Positions 1 through 7,383 of a stretch of 45,153 nt of DNA are shown here, piece after piece (position 1 is the stretch's first letter; every line of letters starts with the position of its first letter). Made by a program: the position numbers and the translations under genes. The notes beneath the pieces were generated by a model. That model was given only the letters and a program-made list of their open reading frames with translations, had not been told where the DNA came from and searched no databases. The stretch comes from a virus. Location of the stretch: positions 1-45,153 of IMG/VR virus record IMGVR_UViG_3300044712_000158, one strand, 5' to 3'.

Positions 1-492
1 GTAGAAGTTACGTATCAGGGTGAGCCGTACAAAGGTCAGGCAAAAGAACCGACTACTCGCTTTCTCTTCAGCGATAATCCTGTAGCAAAGGCATTGGCTG
101 ATTATAAGGCAGGGGATAAGGTTGAGATTACTTTCGGTACGGATAAGTGGAAGACTCCCACTGACATTCGTAAGCTGTCTGCTACAGAAGGTGCAACGCA
201 TAGTGCACCTCAGAGTACAGGTAATCGTACTTATGGACAGCAAGATCCTGATACGCAAAAGCGTATTGCCCGTGCAGTAGCAATCAAGGAAGGATCGGCT
301 CTGGTCTTTGAGATGATCAAGGCAGGAGCATTCGCAGCGTCCAAAACTAAGAGCATGGAGTTCCTTGCCGAACAGGTGCTGAGTGCTGCCAAACTCTATG
401 AACCGTATCTGTCTTGTACTGATCAGGAAGATAAGGTTGATAGGCCGGAATTATCTCCTGACGATTTCGATCAAGATGGATTTGACGATTAA
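1..492 (+). CDS. Putative ssDNA-binding protein, C-terminal part (5' end outside the window)
   Basis: The frame is open from base 1, so the true start lies upstream; an internal TTG at 94 is not a convincing start. The visible part begins with beta-rich sequence (VEVTYQGEPYKG, RFLFSDNP, DKVEITFG) compatible with an OB fold. A polar linker and a helical region follow, and it ends in an acidic tail, DDFDQDGFDD. An OB-like body with an acidic C-terminus is typical of phage and bacterial ssDNA-binding proteins, whose tails recruit replication partners. Two nucleases follow directly, which fits a replication/recombination role. The fold assignment is inference; no diagnostic motif is present. Confidence 0.5.
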   Translation, partial: VEVTYQGEPYKGQAKEPTTRFLFSDNPVAKALADYKAGDKVEITFGTDKWKTPTDIRKLSATEGATHSAPQSTGNRTYGQQDPDTQKRIARAVAIKEGSALVFEMIKAGAFAASKTKSMEFLAEQVLSAAKLYEPYLSCTDQEDKVDRPELSPDDFDQDGFDD

Positions 493-665
493 TGGCACAT
501 GTATTTTGTAGTACATGTAGACCTACAACCCGTCCAACATGTGCTACCTGTCCGAAGAATGTTAAGCACCCTGATCCCAAAGTGGAGGGGTGCTTAACTC
601 CTAGGATGGAATTACATTATATGGCATGGCTGTATATACCCCATGACTCGGAGGAATATTGGTGA
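492..665 (+). CDS. Small zinc-ribbon-like protein, 57 aa
   Basis: The ATG overlaps the stop of the preceding gene (TAATG), and its own TGA overlaps the ATG of the next gene (TGATG), so translational coupling on both sides supports it. The N-terminus carries two CxxC pairs seven residues apart (CSTC and CATC), the usual layout of a small zinc-binding knuckle. The rest is unremarkable. Function unknown. It may be a nucleic-acid or protein adaptor within the recombination cluster. Confidence 0.6.
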   Translation: MAHVFCSTCRPTTRPTCATCPKNVKHPDPKVEGCLTPRMELHYMAWLYIPHDSEEYW

Positions 666-1531
666 TGAAAATAACTAACAAGCATAATATGCCAGAGGCA
701 GTGTATAACTTTATCGCAAAGGATAATTACACTCCCGGCAAGAACGATTACTCAGTCACTACATTATTGAAACCACCCCAACTAGTCCAACTGGAACGGA
801 GGCATTGGCATGAACTTGAAGAAGATGCAATCGACAGAGTGTGGTCAGTCTTTGGACATGCGGTTCACTCCCTACTCGAATCTCATGTTGGTGACACAGC
901 AGAAGCCGAACAGCGAATGTATCTGGACGTATGTAGTCGAATTGTCGGCGGGCAAGTTGATCACTACAGCGAAGGATGTATCACGGACTATAAAGTTACA
1001 TCGGCTTGGACTTTAGTATACGGTTCTCGTCTGCATGAATGGGAAGAGCAGCTTAATATCTATGCCCATATCTTCCGCACGAATGGCAAGCCTGTTGATC
1101 GCCTTAAGATCTGCGCTATTCTCAGGGATTGGGACAAGAAGAAAGCTGCGCAAGATCGTCAATATCCTCAAACTCCATTGGTAATTATTCCTCTGGAGGT
1201 ATGGTCTGATCAGCAATGTCAGGCATTTATTGAGGAACGAGTTTCCTTACATATCAGTAACGAGACGAAAGCAGATAATGAACTTCATTCATGTACTGCA
1301 GAAGAGTGTTGGGAACAACCGACACGATATGCCGTTATGAAAGATGGCAGAAAATCTGCAGTAAGAGTTGTAGACTCAATGGAAGAAGCAGAGAACATTG
1401 TGACCAAGGATCAGTACATTGCAATTAGACAGGGAAAACGTACTCGTTGTGAAGAGTACTGCTCTGTCGCAAATTTTTGTGCGCAATGGAGGGCATATTG
1501 CATACAAAAAAATGCAGAAAATGCGGAATAG
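665..1531 (+). CDS. PD-(D/E)XK exonuclease, Cas4/RecB-nuclease-like
   Basis: A 288-aa protein. The ATG at 665 is preferred over TTG 659 and GTG 662 because it couples to the stop of the gene before and has a GGAGGA site at 651-656. Family landmarks appear in order: GHAVHSLLE (about 64-72), GGQVD (95-99), DYK (108-110) and QLNIY (129-133), which are the RecB-type nuclease motifs including the QxxxY helix. The C-terminal 30 residues hold several Cys (RCEEYCSVANFC), as in Cas4-type enzymes that bind an Fe-S cluster there. The likely role is 5'-3' or single-strand exonuclease activity in phage recombination. A CRISPR role is not supported, since there is no array or cas1/cas2. Its 3' end overlaps an HNH homing endonuclease ORF. 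Confidence 0.75.
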   Translation: MKITNKHNMPEAVYNFIAKDNYTPGKNDYSVTTLLKPPQLVQLERRHWHELEEDAIDRVWSVFGHAVHSLLESHVGDTAEAEQRMYLDVCSRIVGGQVDHYSEGCITDYKVTSAWTLVYGSRLHEWEEQLNIYAHIFRTNGKPVDRLKICAILRDWDKKKAAQDRQYPQTPLVIIPLEVWSDQQCQAFIEERVSLHISNETKADNELHSCTAEECWEQPTRYAVMKDGRKSAVRVVDSMEEAENIVTKDQYIAIRQGKRTRCEEYCSVANFCAQWRAYCIQKNAENAE

Positions 1532-1971
1532 AGTATCCTATAGATACTTTCTATATCAATGTTCGATATAAAGATGGGAGATATACATGGTGTAAACATT
1601 GTTTTGTAGAGGCTAAAAAGAAGAATATCACAAAAGAGCAGAAGAATAGCTATGCTAAAAGTTCCCATCACCGGAGAAAGGCACTCGGTATAGCTTATTT
1701 AGGTGGAGTCTGTAGCGTATGCGGGATTAAAGATGATCCATGTATTTATGATTTTCATCATAAAGATCCTGCTCAAAAAGAATATACAATCACGCAAAGA
1801 ATCCGGTGGAAAAGCTTTGATAAGATTAAACGAGAACTAGATAAATGTATCCTTGTATGTTCTAATTGCCATAGAAAACTTCACATCAATGGGGTTGGAA
1901 AGCAAAAATTCTGTTCTCAATATCAGGAGTATCTAAATGAAACCAAGCAGTGCGAAAGCGAAGGGACGTAG
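1498..1971 (+). CDS. HNH homing endonuclease, free-standing
   Basis: About 158 aa. A TTG at 1498 is chosen because GGAGGG (1488-1493) lies at good distance and it yields the family-typical beginning HTKKCRKCGIEYP; ATG 1486 and TTG 1477 are alternatives. It has an N-terminal zinc ribbon (CRKC then CKHC). The HNH core is GVCSVCG, DFHHKDP, then CSNCHRKLH. Such proteins cut a short target in recipient DNA and spread with their flanking genes. It overlaps both neighbours, the exonuclease 3' end and the next nuclease start at 1937. It therefore sits in the junction of two genes rather than inside one. It is A+T-richer than its neighbours, consistent with mobility. Confidence 0.8.
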   Translation: MHTKKCRKCGIEYPIDTFYINVRYKDGRYTWCKHCFVEAKKKNITKEQKNSYAKSSHHRRKALGIAYLGGVCSVCGIKDDPCIYDFHHKDPAQKEYTITQRIRWKSFDKIKRELDKCILVCSNCHRKLHINGVGKQKFCSQYQEYLNETKQCESEGT

Positions 1972-2296
1972 GTTCCAATGGGTAGTTGCTGAGAGGATTG
2001 GTAAACTCTTGGGACTGCCTGTGGGTTATGACGAGATGATTGCTCCACGTGAAATGGGGCAGCAGGGAGTAGATGTTAAACTCACTGGCGAAGCCTTTGA
2101 GAAATTCAAATACGCAGTGGAGTGTAAAAATACTGAGAAGTGGTGCATTCCGTCATGGATTACACAGGCGAGGAAGAACACTCCTGAAGGCAGGGAATGG
2201 CTTCTATGTATTATGAAGAATCGGAGTAAGCCTGTAGTCATGATGGACATGGAGCATTTCTTTACACTGCTGGAGAAAGTCAATGAACGCAAATGA
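1937..2296 (+). CDS. PD-(D/E)XK nuclease, Holliday-junction-resolvase-like
   Basis: A 119-aa protein whose ATG lies 35 bases inside the HNH ORF. An N-terminal basic segment with KGRRFQ resembles Hjc/resolvase-type proteins. GVDVKLT followed by YAVECKNTE gives the D-x(n)-ExK metal-binding signature (VECKN). The short length matches phage single-domain resolvases or VRR-NUC-like enzymes. The expected role is cleavage of branched replication or recombination intermediates before packaging. The exact family (Hjc-like or another PD-(D/E)XK branch) cannot be fixed by eye. Confidence 0.65.
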   Translation: MKPSSAKAKGRRFQWVVAERIGKLLGLPVGYDEMIAPREMGQQGVDVKLTGEAFEKFKYAVECKNTEKWCIPSWITQARKNTPEGREWLLCIMKNRSKPVVMMDMEHFFTLLEKVNERK

Positions 2297-2471
2297 GACT
2301 GCATTCCAGATTGTGCAGACGTTTAGGGATTCTGTAATGAGTCCCGGACCTACTCTTGATCTTCAGGATCTTATCTACAAAGCACTTGTTAAGGTAGGTA
2401 AAGAGGAATACAAGAGGGGCTATCAAAAAGCTAAGGAGAAGTGGAAGAATGCAAACTCTTCTAATCCCTGA
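2283..2471 (+). CDS. Hypothetical protein, 62 aa
   Basis: It starts inside the 3' end of the nuclease gene (14-base overlap) and overlaps the following phosphoesterase start by 23 bases. It is mostly helical and charged, with a basic C-terminal half (KVGKEEYKRGYQKAKEKW). No recognised domain and no Cys. Tight packing and the absence of a better ORF support it as real. Function unknown. Confidence 0.5.
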   Translation: MNANETAFQIVQTFRDSVMSPGPTLDLQDLIYKALVKVGKEEYKRGYQKAKEKWKNANSSNP

Positions 2472-3219
2472 TGCACATGTAACAGTTGGCGAAGATTTGA
2501 CACGCTTCGATAAGTGTGGTAAACTGGTGTTAGAGAAGAAGCCCCCTGAAATTATTATCATGGGGGATTTTGTTTCTCTCGATAGTCTCTCTGATTTCGA
2601 CATGAATAAACGATTACTCATGGAGCAACGTCGATATGAAGAAGATATTAAAGCTGGTCGCATGGCTCTTGATAGGTTGCTTTCTCCTATACAGGGTCAT
2701 AATCAGGTAATGAGGATACAGCAAAAGAAACAGTATCGACCTAAGATTGTTTATCTGGAGGGTAATCATGAATTCAGAGCAAGGCGGTACGTCGAAACTC
2801 ATGCTGAATTGGAGGGATTCATGGCCGTGGATCGTGATCTTCGGCTCTCTGATTATTCTATTGATTTCATTCCTTATCGTAGTTTCTATCGAAATCATGA
2901 GACAACCTTCACTCATTGTCCCATGAACAAAGCTAATCAACCTATCAGTGGTAAGTATGCTGTAGCACGCGCTCTAGAACGCTACAATGGCAATATCGTT
3001 TTTGGGCATACCCATAGGTGGGAGTACATGGAAGAACGCCGTATGGACAGCGGTAAGAACTCTACGGCCCTAGCTTGTGGATGTTTCTTCTCAGAGACAC
3101 CTCACTACGCAGATGGTGCTGAGAACAACTGGTGGAAAGGAGTGACGATGCTTCATCATCATGATGAAGGATTTGATACAGAACAAATCAGTATGAACCG
3201 TCTATTCCAATTGTATTAA
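2449..3219 (+). CDS. Calcineurin-like metallophosphoesterase
   Basis: A 256-aa protein. The metal-binding motifs occur in canonical order: D8-A-H10 near the N-terminus, GD at 39-40, GNHE at about 105-108 and GHTH at about 186-189. The dimetal fold hydrolyses phosphomono- or diesters. In phages these enzymes are often encoded beside nucleases, but the physiological substrate is usually unknown. It could act on DNA ends like SbcD or on nucleotides. No SbcC-like partner is visible. The start overlaps the previous small ORF. Confidence 0.8.
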   Translation: MQTLLIPDAHVTVGEDLTRFDKCGKLVLEKKPPEIIIMGDFVSLDSLSDFDMNKRLLMEQRRYEEDIKAGRMALDRLLSPIQGHNQVMRIQQKKQYRPKIVYLEGNHEFRARRYVETHAELEGFMAVDRDLRLSDYSIDFIPYRSFYRNHETTFTHCPMNKANQPISGKYAVARALERYNGNIVFGHTHRWEYMEERRMDSGKNSTALACGCFFSETPHYADGAENNWWKGVTMLHHHDEGFDTEQISMNRLFQLY

Positions 3220-3229
3220 TGAGGGAGTT

Positions 3230-3460
3230 ATGAACACAAAAGGAGAAAAACTCGTACACGAAATGCATCTATTGTGGTCTAATCGGTGGAAGAAGCTGAA
3301 CAATAAATGGAAAGATCCCCTAACAGGAAAGGACTTCTCACGTGAACAAGCCATTAACATCGTTAAAAGCCGCGCTCGAAAGGAATGGATCAAACAGATC
3401 ACCGCTGAAGATTCAGCCAGGCGGCAGTCACTACAAGAGTCAGGCAATCCAACCAGTTGA
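3230..3460 (+). CDS. Hypothetical basic protein, 76 aa
   Basis: It begins 10 bases after the phosphoesterase with a GAGGGAG site and ATG at 3230. The product is basic, with Trp/Lys-rich segments (LLWSNRWKKLNNKWKDP, RARKEWIK). Its last 40 codons overlap the DUF3310 gene in another frame. No domain recognised. A role in nucleic-acid binding is only a guess from composition. Confidence 0.5.
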   Translation: MNTKGEKLVHEMHLLWSNRWKKLNNKWKDPLTGKDFSREQAINIVKSRARKEWIKQITAEDSARRQSLQESGNPTS

Positions 3461-3764
3461 ATACATTGTTGCTAATAAGCTCCCATTTATTGAAGGCAAT
3501 ATTGTCAAGTATATTACTCGATGGAGGAATAAAGGAGGCGTCAAAGATCTAGAAAAGATTATTCATTATGTTCAACTACTAATCTACTTTGAGGAGTACC
3601 GGAATGCTGTGGGTCAAAATCAAGAAGCTGCACCCGAATGCGGTGATCCCGTCGTATGCAACTCCTATGTCAGCAGGGATGGACATCTCGTGCCTTCAGG
3701 AATTACGACTTATGCCCAATCACACGGAGGTGGTCAAGACGGGGCTAGCTGTCGAGATACCTAA
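3342..3764 (+). CDS. DUF3310-domain protein
   Basis: The recognisable core is GGSHYKSQAIQPVEYI followed by EGNIVKYITRWRNKGG and a helix ending in LLIYFEEY. This is the DUF3310 signature common in phage nucleotide-metabolism clusters; some members are annotated as nucleotide kinases without proof. The only upstream start that includes the core is GTG 3342, inside the preceding gene. The frame stays open for about 54 codons after the core, running through the dUTPase gene in another frame. The core is secure; the start and the tail are not. Confidence 0.7.
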   Translation: MNKPLTSLKAALERNGSNRSPLKIQPGGSHYKSQAIQPVEYIVANKLPFIEGNIVKYITRWRNKGGVKDLEKIIHYVQLLIYFEEYRNAVGQNQEAAPECGDPVVCNSYVSRDGHLVPSGITTYAQSHGGGQDGASCRDT

Positions 3765-4029
3765 AGGATATGAGTTACAGATACGTCCTAGATCGGGACT
3801 TGCTGCAAAGTATGGCATCACTGTAACAAACAGTCCTGGGACTATTGATGCAGATTATCGGGGGGAAATCTGTGTGCTTCTTCGTAGTCCTGTACCTATT
3901 GATTTTCCAGCAGGAACACGTATTGCTCAACTCGTACCACAACAAGTGCCACATTTGATCTTTCAAGATGTTGATGAACTATCTGAAACAGAGAGGGGTG
4001 AGGGAGGTTTTGGGTCAACAGGATCTTAA
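3604..4029 (+). CDS. dut: dUTPase (deoxyuridine 5'-triphosphate nucleotidohydrolase)
   Basis: A 141-aa trimeric-type dUTPase with all five motifs: AGMDI (24-28), RPRSGLA (61-67), NSPGTIDADYRGE (76-88), RIAQLV (106-111) and the flexible C-terminal RGEGGFGSTG (131-140). It hydrolyses dUTP to dUMP and pyrophosphate, keeping uracil out of phage DNA and supplying dUMP. The ATG at 3604 has a GAGGAG site at 3591-3596. The gene starts inside the DUF3310 ORF. It precedes the ribonucleotide reductase, making a nucleotide supply module. Confidence 0.95.
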   Translation: MLWVKIKKLHPNAVIPSYATPMSAGMDISCLQELRLMPNHTEVVKTGLAVEIPKGYELQIRPRSGLAAKYGITVTNSPGTIDADYRGEICVLLRSPVPIDFPAGTRIAQLVPQQVPHLIFQDVDELSETERGEGGFGSTGS

Positions 4030-4204
4030 CGGTCTAATTGAATATTACAAGGATCGTTATGATCCGGCAGAATTGGTAGATCATCTAAACATTCCTCTGG
4101 ATGATCTAATTACTTTTGTGGAGGAATGGATCAAGGACAATCAACAGAATGAAACAGTTCAAGAAGACTTGGAACATATTACTAACTTTGAAGAGGATAT
4201 CTAA
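3968..4204 (+). CDS. Hypothetical acidic protein, about 76-78 aa
   Basis: It starts within the 3' end of dUTPase (ATG 3968 or 3974) and ends at the start of the next zinc-ribbon ORF. The product is acidic and helical (IEYYKDRYDPAELVDHLN, LDDLITFVEEWIKD). The helix pattern suggests a small protein-interaction domain. Motif V of dUTPase is encoded in the overlap in the other frame, which limits the freedom of the first 20 codons. A later TTG start at 4010 is possible. Function unknown. Confidence 0.5.
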   Translation: MLMNYLKQRGVREVLGQQDLNGLIEYYKDRYDPAELVDHLNIPLDDLITFVEEWIKDNQQNETVQEDLEHITNFEEDI

Positions 4205-4365
4205 TGGCTATTATACCTTGTGATGACTGTGCAACTCCTATCGAAGTCGGGCATCTTGGTGCACGTAAAGGTAGTGACAGATTTGTGTGCAATAAGTGTA
4301 AGCGCAAATATACAGCAGGAATGAAACTCGCTGACTTGATGGAGCGGAAAGCAGGTCTGCGATAA
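4204..4365 (+). CDS. Zinc-ribbon mini-protein, 53 aa
   Basis: The ATG overlaps the preceding TAA (TAATG), and the ribonucleotide reductase ATG follows one base after its stop. Two CxxC pairs, CDDC near residue 6 and CNKC near residue 29, are separated by a glycine-rich beta segment. This is the architecture of a one-ribbon zinc protein. The tail is basic and helical. Several similar Cys-rich mini-proteins occur in this genome. Function unknown. Confidence 0.6.
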   Translation: MAIIPCDDCATPIEVGHLGARKGSDRFVCNKCKRKYTAGMKLADLMERKAGLR

Positions 4366-4366
4366 C

Positions 4367-6001
4367 ATGGATAACTTTCGATGGAAAACACAGTTCGCAG
4401 AAACGATCTTTCGTCTCAAGTATGCTATCGAACCTGATGATACTTGGCCGCGATTGTGTAACAGATTGGTAGACGATGTGTGTGGTACTAGAGGGGGGAC
4501 CACCACAGCGATTATGTCTAAGACGGATAGGGAACAGTTGGAACAATTCATGGTGTCGATGAAATTTATTCCAGGAGGTAGATACCTTTACTATGCCGGA
4601 CGACCTTTGCACTTTTACAATAACTGTTTTTGCCTCCGGGCCGAAGAAGATACGCGAGAAGAGTGGGGTAGCCTCCTTAAACGGGCATCTGACTGTCTCA
4701 TGTCCGGCGGAGGGATCGGAGTTGATTACTCAATTCTTCGCCCGTCTGGACGCAGACTTTCGAGAACTGGTGGAACCTCTTCAGGACCGCTTCCCCTCAT
4801 GTGTAGTGTCAACGAAGTGGGACGAAACGTTATGCAGGGAGGTTCCAGACGATCAGCTATCTTCGCCTCTCTGAACTGGCAGCATGAAGACATCCAAGAG
4901 TTTATGAGGGCAAAGGATTGGCCTCAAGTAATTCGGGAACTTAAAGCGCAGGACTTTAACTTTCCCGCACAACTGGATATGACTAACATCAGTATTAATT
5001 GGGATACTGATTTCCTACGGAACAATGACGCAGGAAAAGATCTATGGTATAAGTCTGTAGAAAGGATGTGCAAGACCGGAGAACCCGGCCATTGCTACAA
5101 CTTTTACCAAAATGAAAACGATACCCTACGGAATGCTTGCACTGAGTTTACTTCTGAAGACGATTCAGATGTTTGTAATCTCGGCAGCATTAATCTTGGT
5201 AATATCTCCACAGTTGATGAACTGCAGGACGTTGTGCATCTTGCTAGTAAGTTCCTTGTGTGCGGGACTATGCGAGGAGATGTCCCATACGATAAAGTCA
5301 AATACGTTAGAGAGGCGAACCGCAAAATCGGATTAGGTTTGATGGGTATTCATGAGTGGCTATTGCAGAGAGGATACTCGTATGAAGTAAATGATGAACT
5401 ACGACAGTGGTTGGAGGTTTACAAAAATGAATCGGAGAGAGCTTCTAAAGAACACTGTGAACGATTCTTTCTATCGTATCCTAAGAAATTCCGAGCAATT
5501 GCCCCCGCAGGAACAATCGGAATATTGGCGTCAACTACGACAGGCATTGAACCATTATTTGCGGTTGCGTATAAGAGGCGTTATCTTGAGGCGGGAACCC
5601 GATGGAAATACCAGTATGTTATTGACGCGACAGCAGAAAGAATAATCAATGAGTTCGGGGTTGATCCTGATTCCATTGAGACTTCTCAAAGCATGGCGAT
5701 CAATCCAGAGCAACGTATTAAATTTCAGGCAGACATTCAGGACTATGTTGACATGGGGATTTCTTCCACGATCAATCTGCCAGAATGGGGTAACAAACAT
5801 AACAATGAGGATACTACACGGATTTTGGCGGATACTTTGTACAAATATTGTACTCGTCTGCGGGGTATTACTACCTATCCAGACGGGGCAAGGGGAGGAC
5901 AACCTATTACTCCAGTGGAGTATGCGACAGCCGCAGGGAAGCGTGGAGTTATATTTGACGAAACTGAAGAAAGGTGTTCCGGCGGAGTGTGCGGAATATG
6001 A
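4367..6001 (+). CDS. Ribonucleotide reductase, class II (cobalamin-dependent) type
   Basis: A 544-aa catalytic subunit that reduces ribonucleotides to deoxyribonucleotides. Visible landmarks are NC (86-87, first redox Cys), the GGGIGVDYS loop (about 114-122), N-A-C-T-E (about 256-260, radical site N-x-C-x-E), DVCNLGSINL (second redox Cys), PAGTIGILAS (about 380) and a C-terminal CSGGVC pair that would re-reduce the active site. There is no radical-bearing small subunit (NrdB) beside it, and the length fits a compact class II enzyme without an ATP-cone, so class II is inferred. A class I subunit with a distant partner cannot be excluded. The stop overlaps the region of the next start. Confidence 0.85.
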   Translation: MDNFRWKTQFAETIFRLKYAIEPDDTWPRLCNRLVDDVCGTRGGTTTAIMSKTDREQLEQFMVSMKFIPGGRYLYYAGRPLHFYNNCFCLRAEEDTREEWGSLLKRASDCLMSGGGIGVDYSILRPSGRRLSRTGGTSSGPLPLMCSVNEVGRNVMQGGSRRSAIFASLNWQHEDIQEFMRAKDWPQVIRELKAQDFNFPAQLDMTNISINWDTDFLRNNDAGKDLWYKSVERMCKTGEPGHCYNFYQNENDTLRNACTEFTSEDDSDVCNLGSINLGNISTVDELQDVVHLASKFLVCGTMRGDVPYDKVKYVREANRKIGLGLMGIHEWLLQRGYSYEVNDELRQWLEVYKNESERASKEHCERFFLSYPKKFRAIAPAGTIGILASTTTGIEPLFAVAYKRRYLEAGTRWKYQYVIDATAERIINEFGVDPDSIETSQSMAINPEQRIKFQADIQDYVDMGISSTINLPEWGNKHNNEDTTRILADTLYKYCTRLRGITTYPDGARGGQPITPVEYATAAGKRGVIFDETEERCSGGVCGI

Positions 6002-6005
6002 TGGT

Positions 6006-6449
6006 ATGTTTGATAAAGCCCAATTCCGAGAGTTGATCTGCACTGTTTTACATGAGTGCAATCTGTACTCCAATGAAGCTGTAGAGTTATTGATGATGAC
6101 TGCTGCAGTAGAAAGTAGAATGGGAACATACTTAACTCAGGTTAAAGGACCGGCGAGAGGTGTGTTCCAGATGGAACCTGCTACTGAAAAGGATTTGTGG
6201 GATAACTACTTGAAATATAAGCCACATATCGTAGCTGATATTGCCAAGTATAATCATGCACATCCTGATCAAATGCGATGGAATCTGGCATACGCTATCC
6301 TAATGGCGAGGATTCATTATCTCCGCTGTCCAGAACCTATTCCATCAACTCATGTAGAGCTTGCAGCTTACTGGAAGAAATGGTATAATACTCATAAGGG
6401 GAAAGGCACCCCAGAAAAAGCACTCAGTGCTTACAAGGAGATGTGTTAA
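6006..6449 (+). CDS. Lysozyme/transglycosylase-like protein (putative endolysin)
   Basis: A 147-aa protein. The first in-frame ATG after the reductase stop is 6006; the frame is open far upstream but only as a shadow of the reductase. TAAVESRMGT followed by GPARGVFQMEP resembles the catalytic Glu and the GxxQ signature of lysozyme-fold transglycosylases. Later helices (NLAYAILMARIHYLR) fit the same fold. There is no signal peptide, so it would need a holin if it is the endolysin. Its place after nucleotide genes rather than in the late operon is unusual. A virion-associated muramidase is the alternative. Confidence 0.6.
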   Translation: MFDKAQFRELICTVLHECNLYSNEAVELLMMTAAVESRMGTYLTQVKGPARGVFQMEPATEKDLWDNYLKYKPHIVADIAKYNHAHPDQMRWNLAYAILMARIHYLRCPEPIPSTHVELAAYWKKWYNTHKGKGTPEKALSAYKEMC

Positions 6450-6634
6450 TGGATATCAAAATTCAGCAGAATGAAGTTAACGTGTTTCAGGGAGAAGAAG
6501 AACTCCACGAAAAGTCCATCATGTTTACCTTCGATCCTACTAAGATTGAAATGGTTCGTGCTCGTGATGGTGCTTACATCATTCGAGAGAAGCGCCCTCG
6601 GGGCGAGGTAGTTATTTCTGAATCTCCTGCCTAG
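6449..6634 (+). CDS. Hypothetical protein, 61 aa
   Basis: The ATG at 6449 overlaps the preceding stop (TAATG). The product is small and beta-rich (IKIQQNEVNVFQGEEELHEK, AYIIREKRP). No family recognised. Its TAG stop lies inside the 18-bp palindrome at 6628-6645, an arrangement repeated at other genes here. Confidence 0.55.
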   Translation: MDIKIQQNEVNVFQGEEELHEKSIMFTFDPTKIEMVRARDGAYIIREKRPRGEVVISESPA

Positions 6635-6645
6635 AATTCTAGGCA
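6628..6645. repeat. 18-bp palindrome, copy 1
   Basis: Perfect palindrome TGCCTAGAATTCTAGGCA. It contains the stop codon of the preceding gene and lies 11 bases upstream of tRNA-Tyr. It can form an RNA hairpin with an AATT loop, or be a dyad site for a protein. It is one of about eleven related copies. Confidence 0.9.
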
Positions 6646-6656
6646 AGTATCACCTT

Positions 6657-6740
6657 GGGGTAGTTGGACAGCGTAGTGAGTCCCACTGACTGTAAATCAG
6701 TTGCGAAAGCTTGTAGGTGCAATTCCTACCTGCCCCACCA
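6657..6740 (+). tRNA. tRNA-Tyr (GTA), CCA encoded
   Basis: A full cloverleaf can be drawn. The acceptor stem is GGGGTAG/CTGCCCC with one G-T pair, the D stem is GGAC/GTCC, and the anticodon stem is ACTGA/TCAGT with loop CTGTAAA (anticodon GTA). A long variable arm is present, as expected for bacterial Tyr tRNA. The T stem is GTAGG/CCTAC with loop TGCAATT, followed by discriminator A and an encoded CCA. The T loop deviates from the usual TTC start. It is read on the plus strand with the genes before it, and the palindrome just upstream could be a processing signal. Confidence 0.9.
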
Positions 6741-6967
6741 CATTGCACTCCTCGCCTCTTGACGGGACTACCCGTCGAAGCGCACCAGGAGATTAGTAGT
6801 AGGTCATTGAGGGTATCTCGTCCTCTAAGACGTTAGTTAAGGGCGAAGCGTTGGCCGTGCTTATTATCCCGGCAACGGGCTTGAACGGCGTCCGCATTTA
6901 ACACGATAAGCGACCTGAGCCTACGAACAGCGAGTTCTCCATCTCGACTGCAAAATGGATAAAGAAA
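6741..6967 (+). ncRNA. Structured untranslated stretch after tRNA-Tyr, candidate ncRNA
   Basis: No credible ORF is present. The sequence is richer in G+C than its surroundings and holds several short perfect stems: GACGGG-ACTA-CCCGTC, CCCG-GCAA-CGGG (a GNRA-type tetraloop), CGTC...GACG and CGAG...CTCG. It would be co-transcribed with the tRNA and end at the terminator at 6968-6990. I could not fit a second tRNA or a tmRNA to it. Identity unknown; it may equally be an untranslated 3' trailer. Confidence 0.35.
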
Positions 6968-6990
6968 AGGGGCGGCTCATGGCCGCCCCT
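6968..6990. terminator. Bidirectional intrinsic terminator between converging units
   Basis: The stem is AGGGGCGGC/GCCGCCCCT with loop TCATG. On the minus strand it is followed by CCCCTTTTCTTT; on the plus strand the T-rich tail is weaker (CTCTTTCTGT). It includes the stop codon of the DUF1353 gene, so the last codons of the late operon form the stem. It ends both the rightward tRNA unit and the leftward late operon. Confidence 0.85.
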
Positions 6991-7375
6991 CTTTCTGTCT
7001 ATACATATTCCATGCTTTCCATCCACCTACTCTCAGTCCATAATAGACGAGAGTTCTCTTCGTCCAAGATGCTTTCAAGCATTCCATGCCTTCAATCAGA
7101 ATCTCGTCGCACCTCTTCCTAGAAATACCTCCCTTCCTGTATAGCACATCATGAACTGCCGCTGCTTGTCCTATGTCAGTTTCCCTAGGATGACCAATGA
7201 CTGACCACAAGATCTTAGGGATACTCGCACCATCGGTTATGGTGCCGGATTTGACGTAATGTTTCTTGCCTTCTGTATCTCGAAAATAGAATCCATGAGA
7301 TACTTTCCACACATCTTCACCACCAGGCAAGTCCTCAGTAGCAAAGGATCTACTGAACATTGTTCTCCAGAGCAT
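6977..7375 (-). CDS. DUF1353-family protein
   Basis: A 132-aa product with the family hallmark TDGASIPKILW, then GHP and the AAAVHDVLY segment. DUF1353 proteins are frequent in phage late regions; their activity is unknown, and some are discussed as virion or lysis-associated. The start at 7375 has an AGGAG site. It is the last gene of the leftward late operon, and its 3' end forms part of the terminator stem. Confidence 0.8.
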   Translation of the reverse strand: MLWRTMFSRSFATEDLPGGEDVWKVSHGFYFRDTEGKKHYVKSGTITDGASIPKILWSVIGHPRETDIGQAAAVHDVLYRKGGISRKRCDEILIEGMECLKASWTKRTLVYYGLRVGGWKAWNMYRQKEGRP

Positions 7376-7383
7376 AATAACTC

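Noticed and set aside
665-1531. Cas4 of a phage-borne CRISPR system
   Set aside because: Motifs fit the general RecB/Cas4 nuclease group, but no other cas gene is present; recombination neighbours explain it better.
5649-6005. Upstream extension of the lysozyme-like gene
   Set aside because: It would overlap the reductase by 350 bases in another frame; ATG 6006 begins exactly where similarity to a muralytic fold starts.
6741-6967. Second tRNA or tmRNA after tRNA-Tyr
   Set aside because: No acceptor, T-loop or CCA combination could be assembled.
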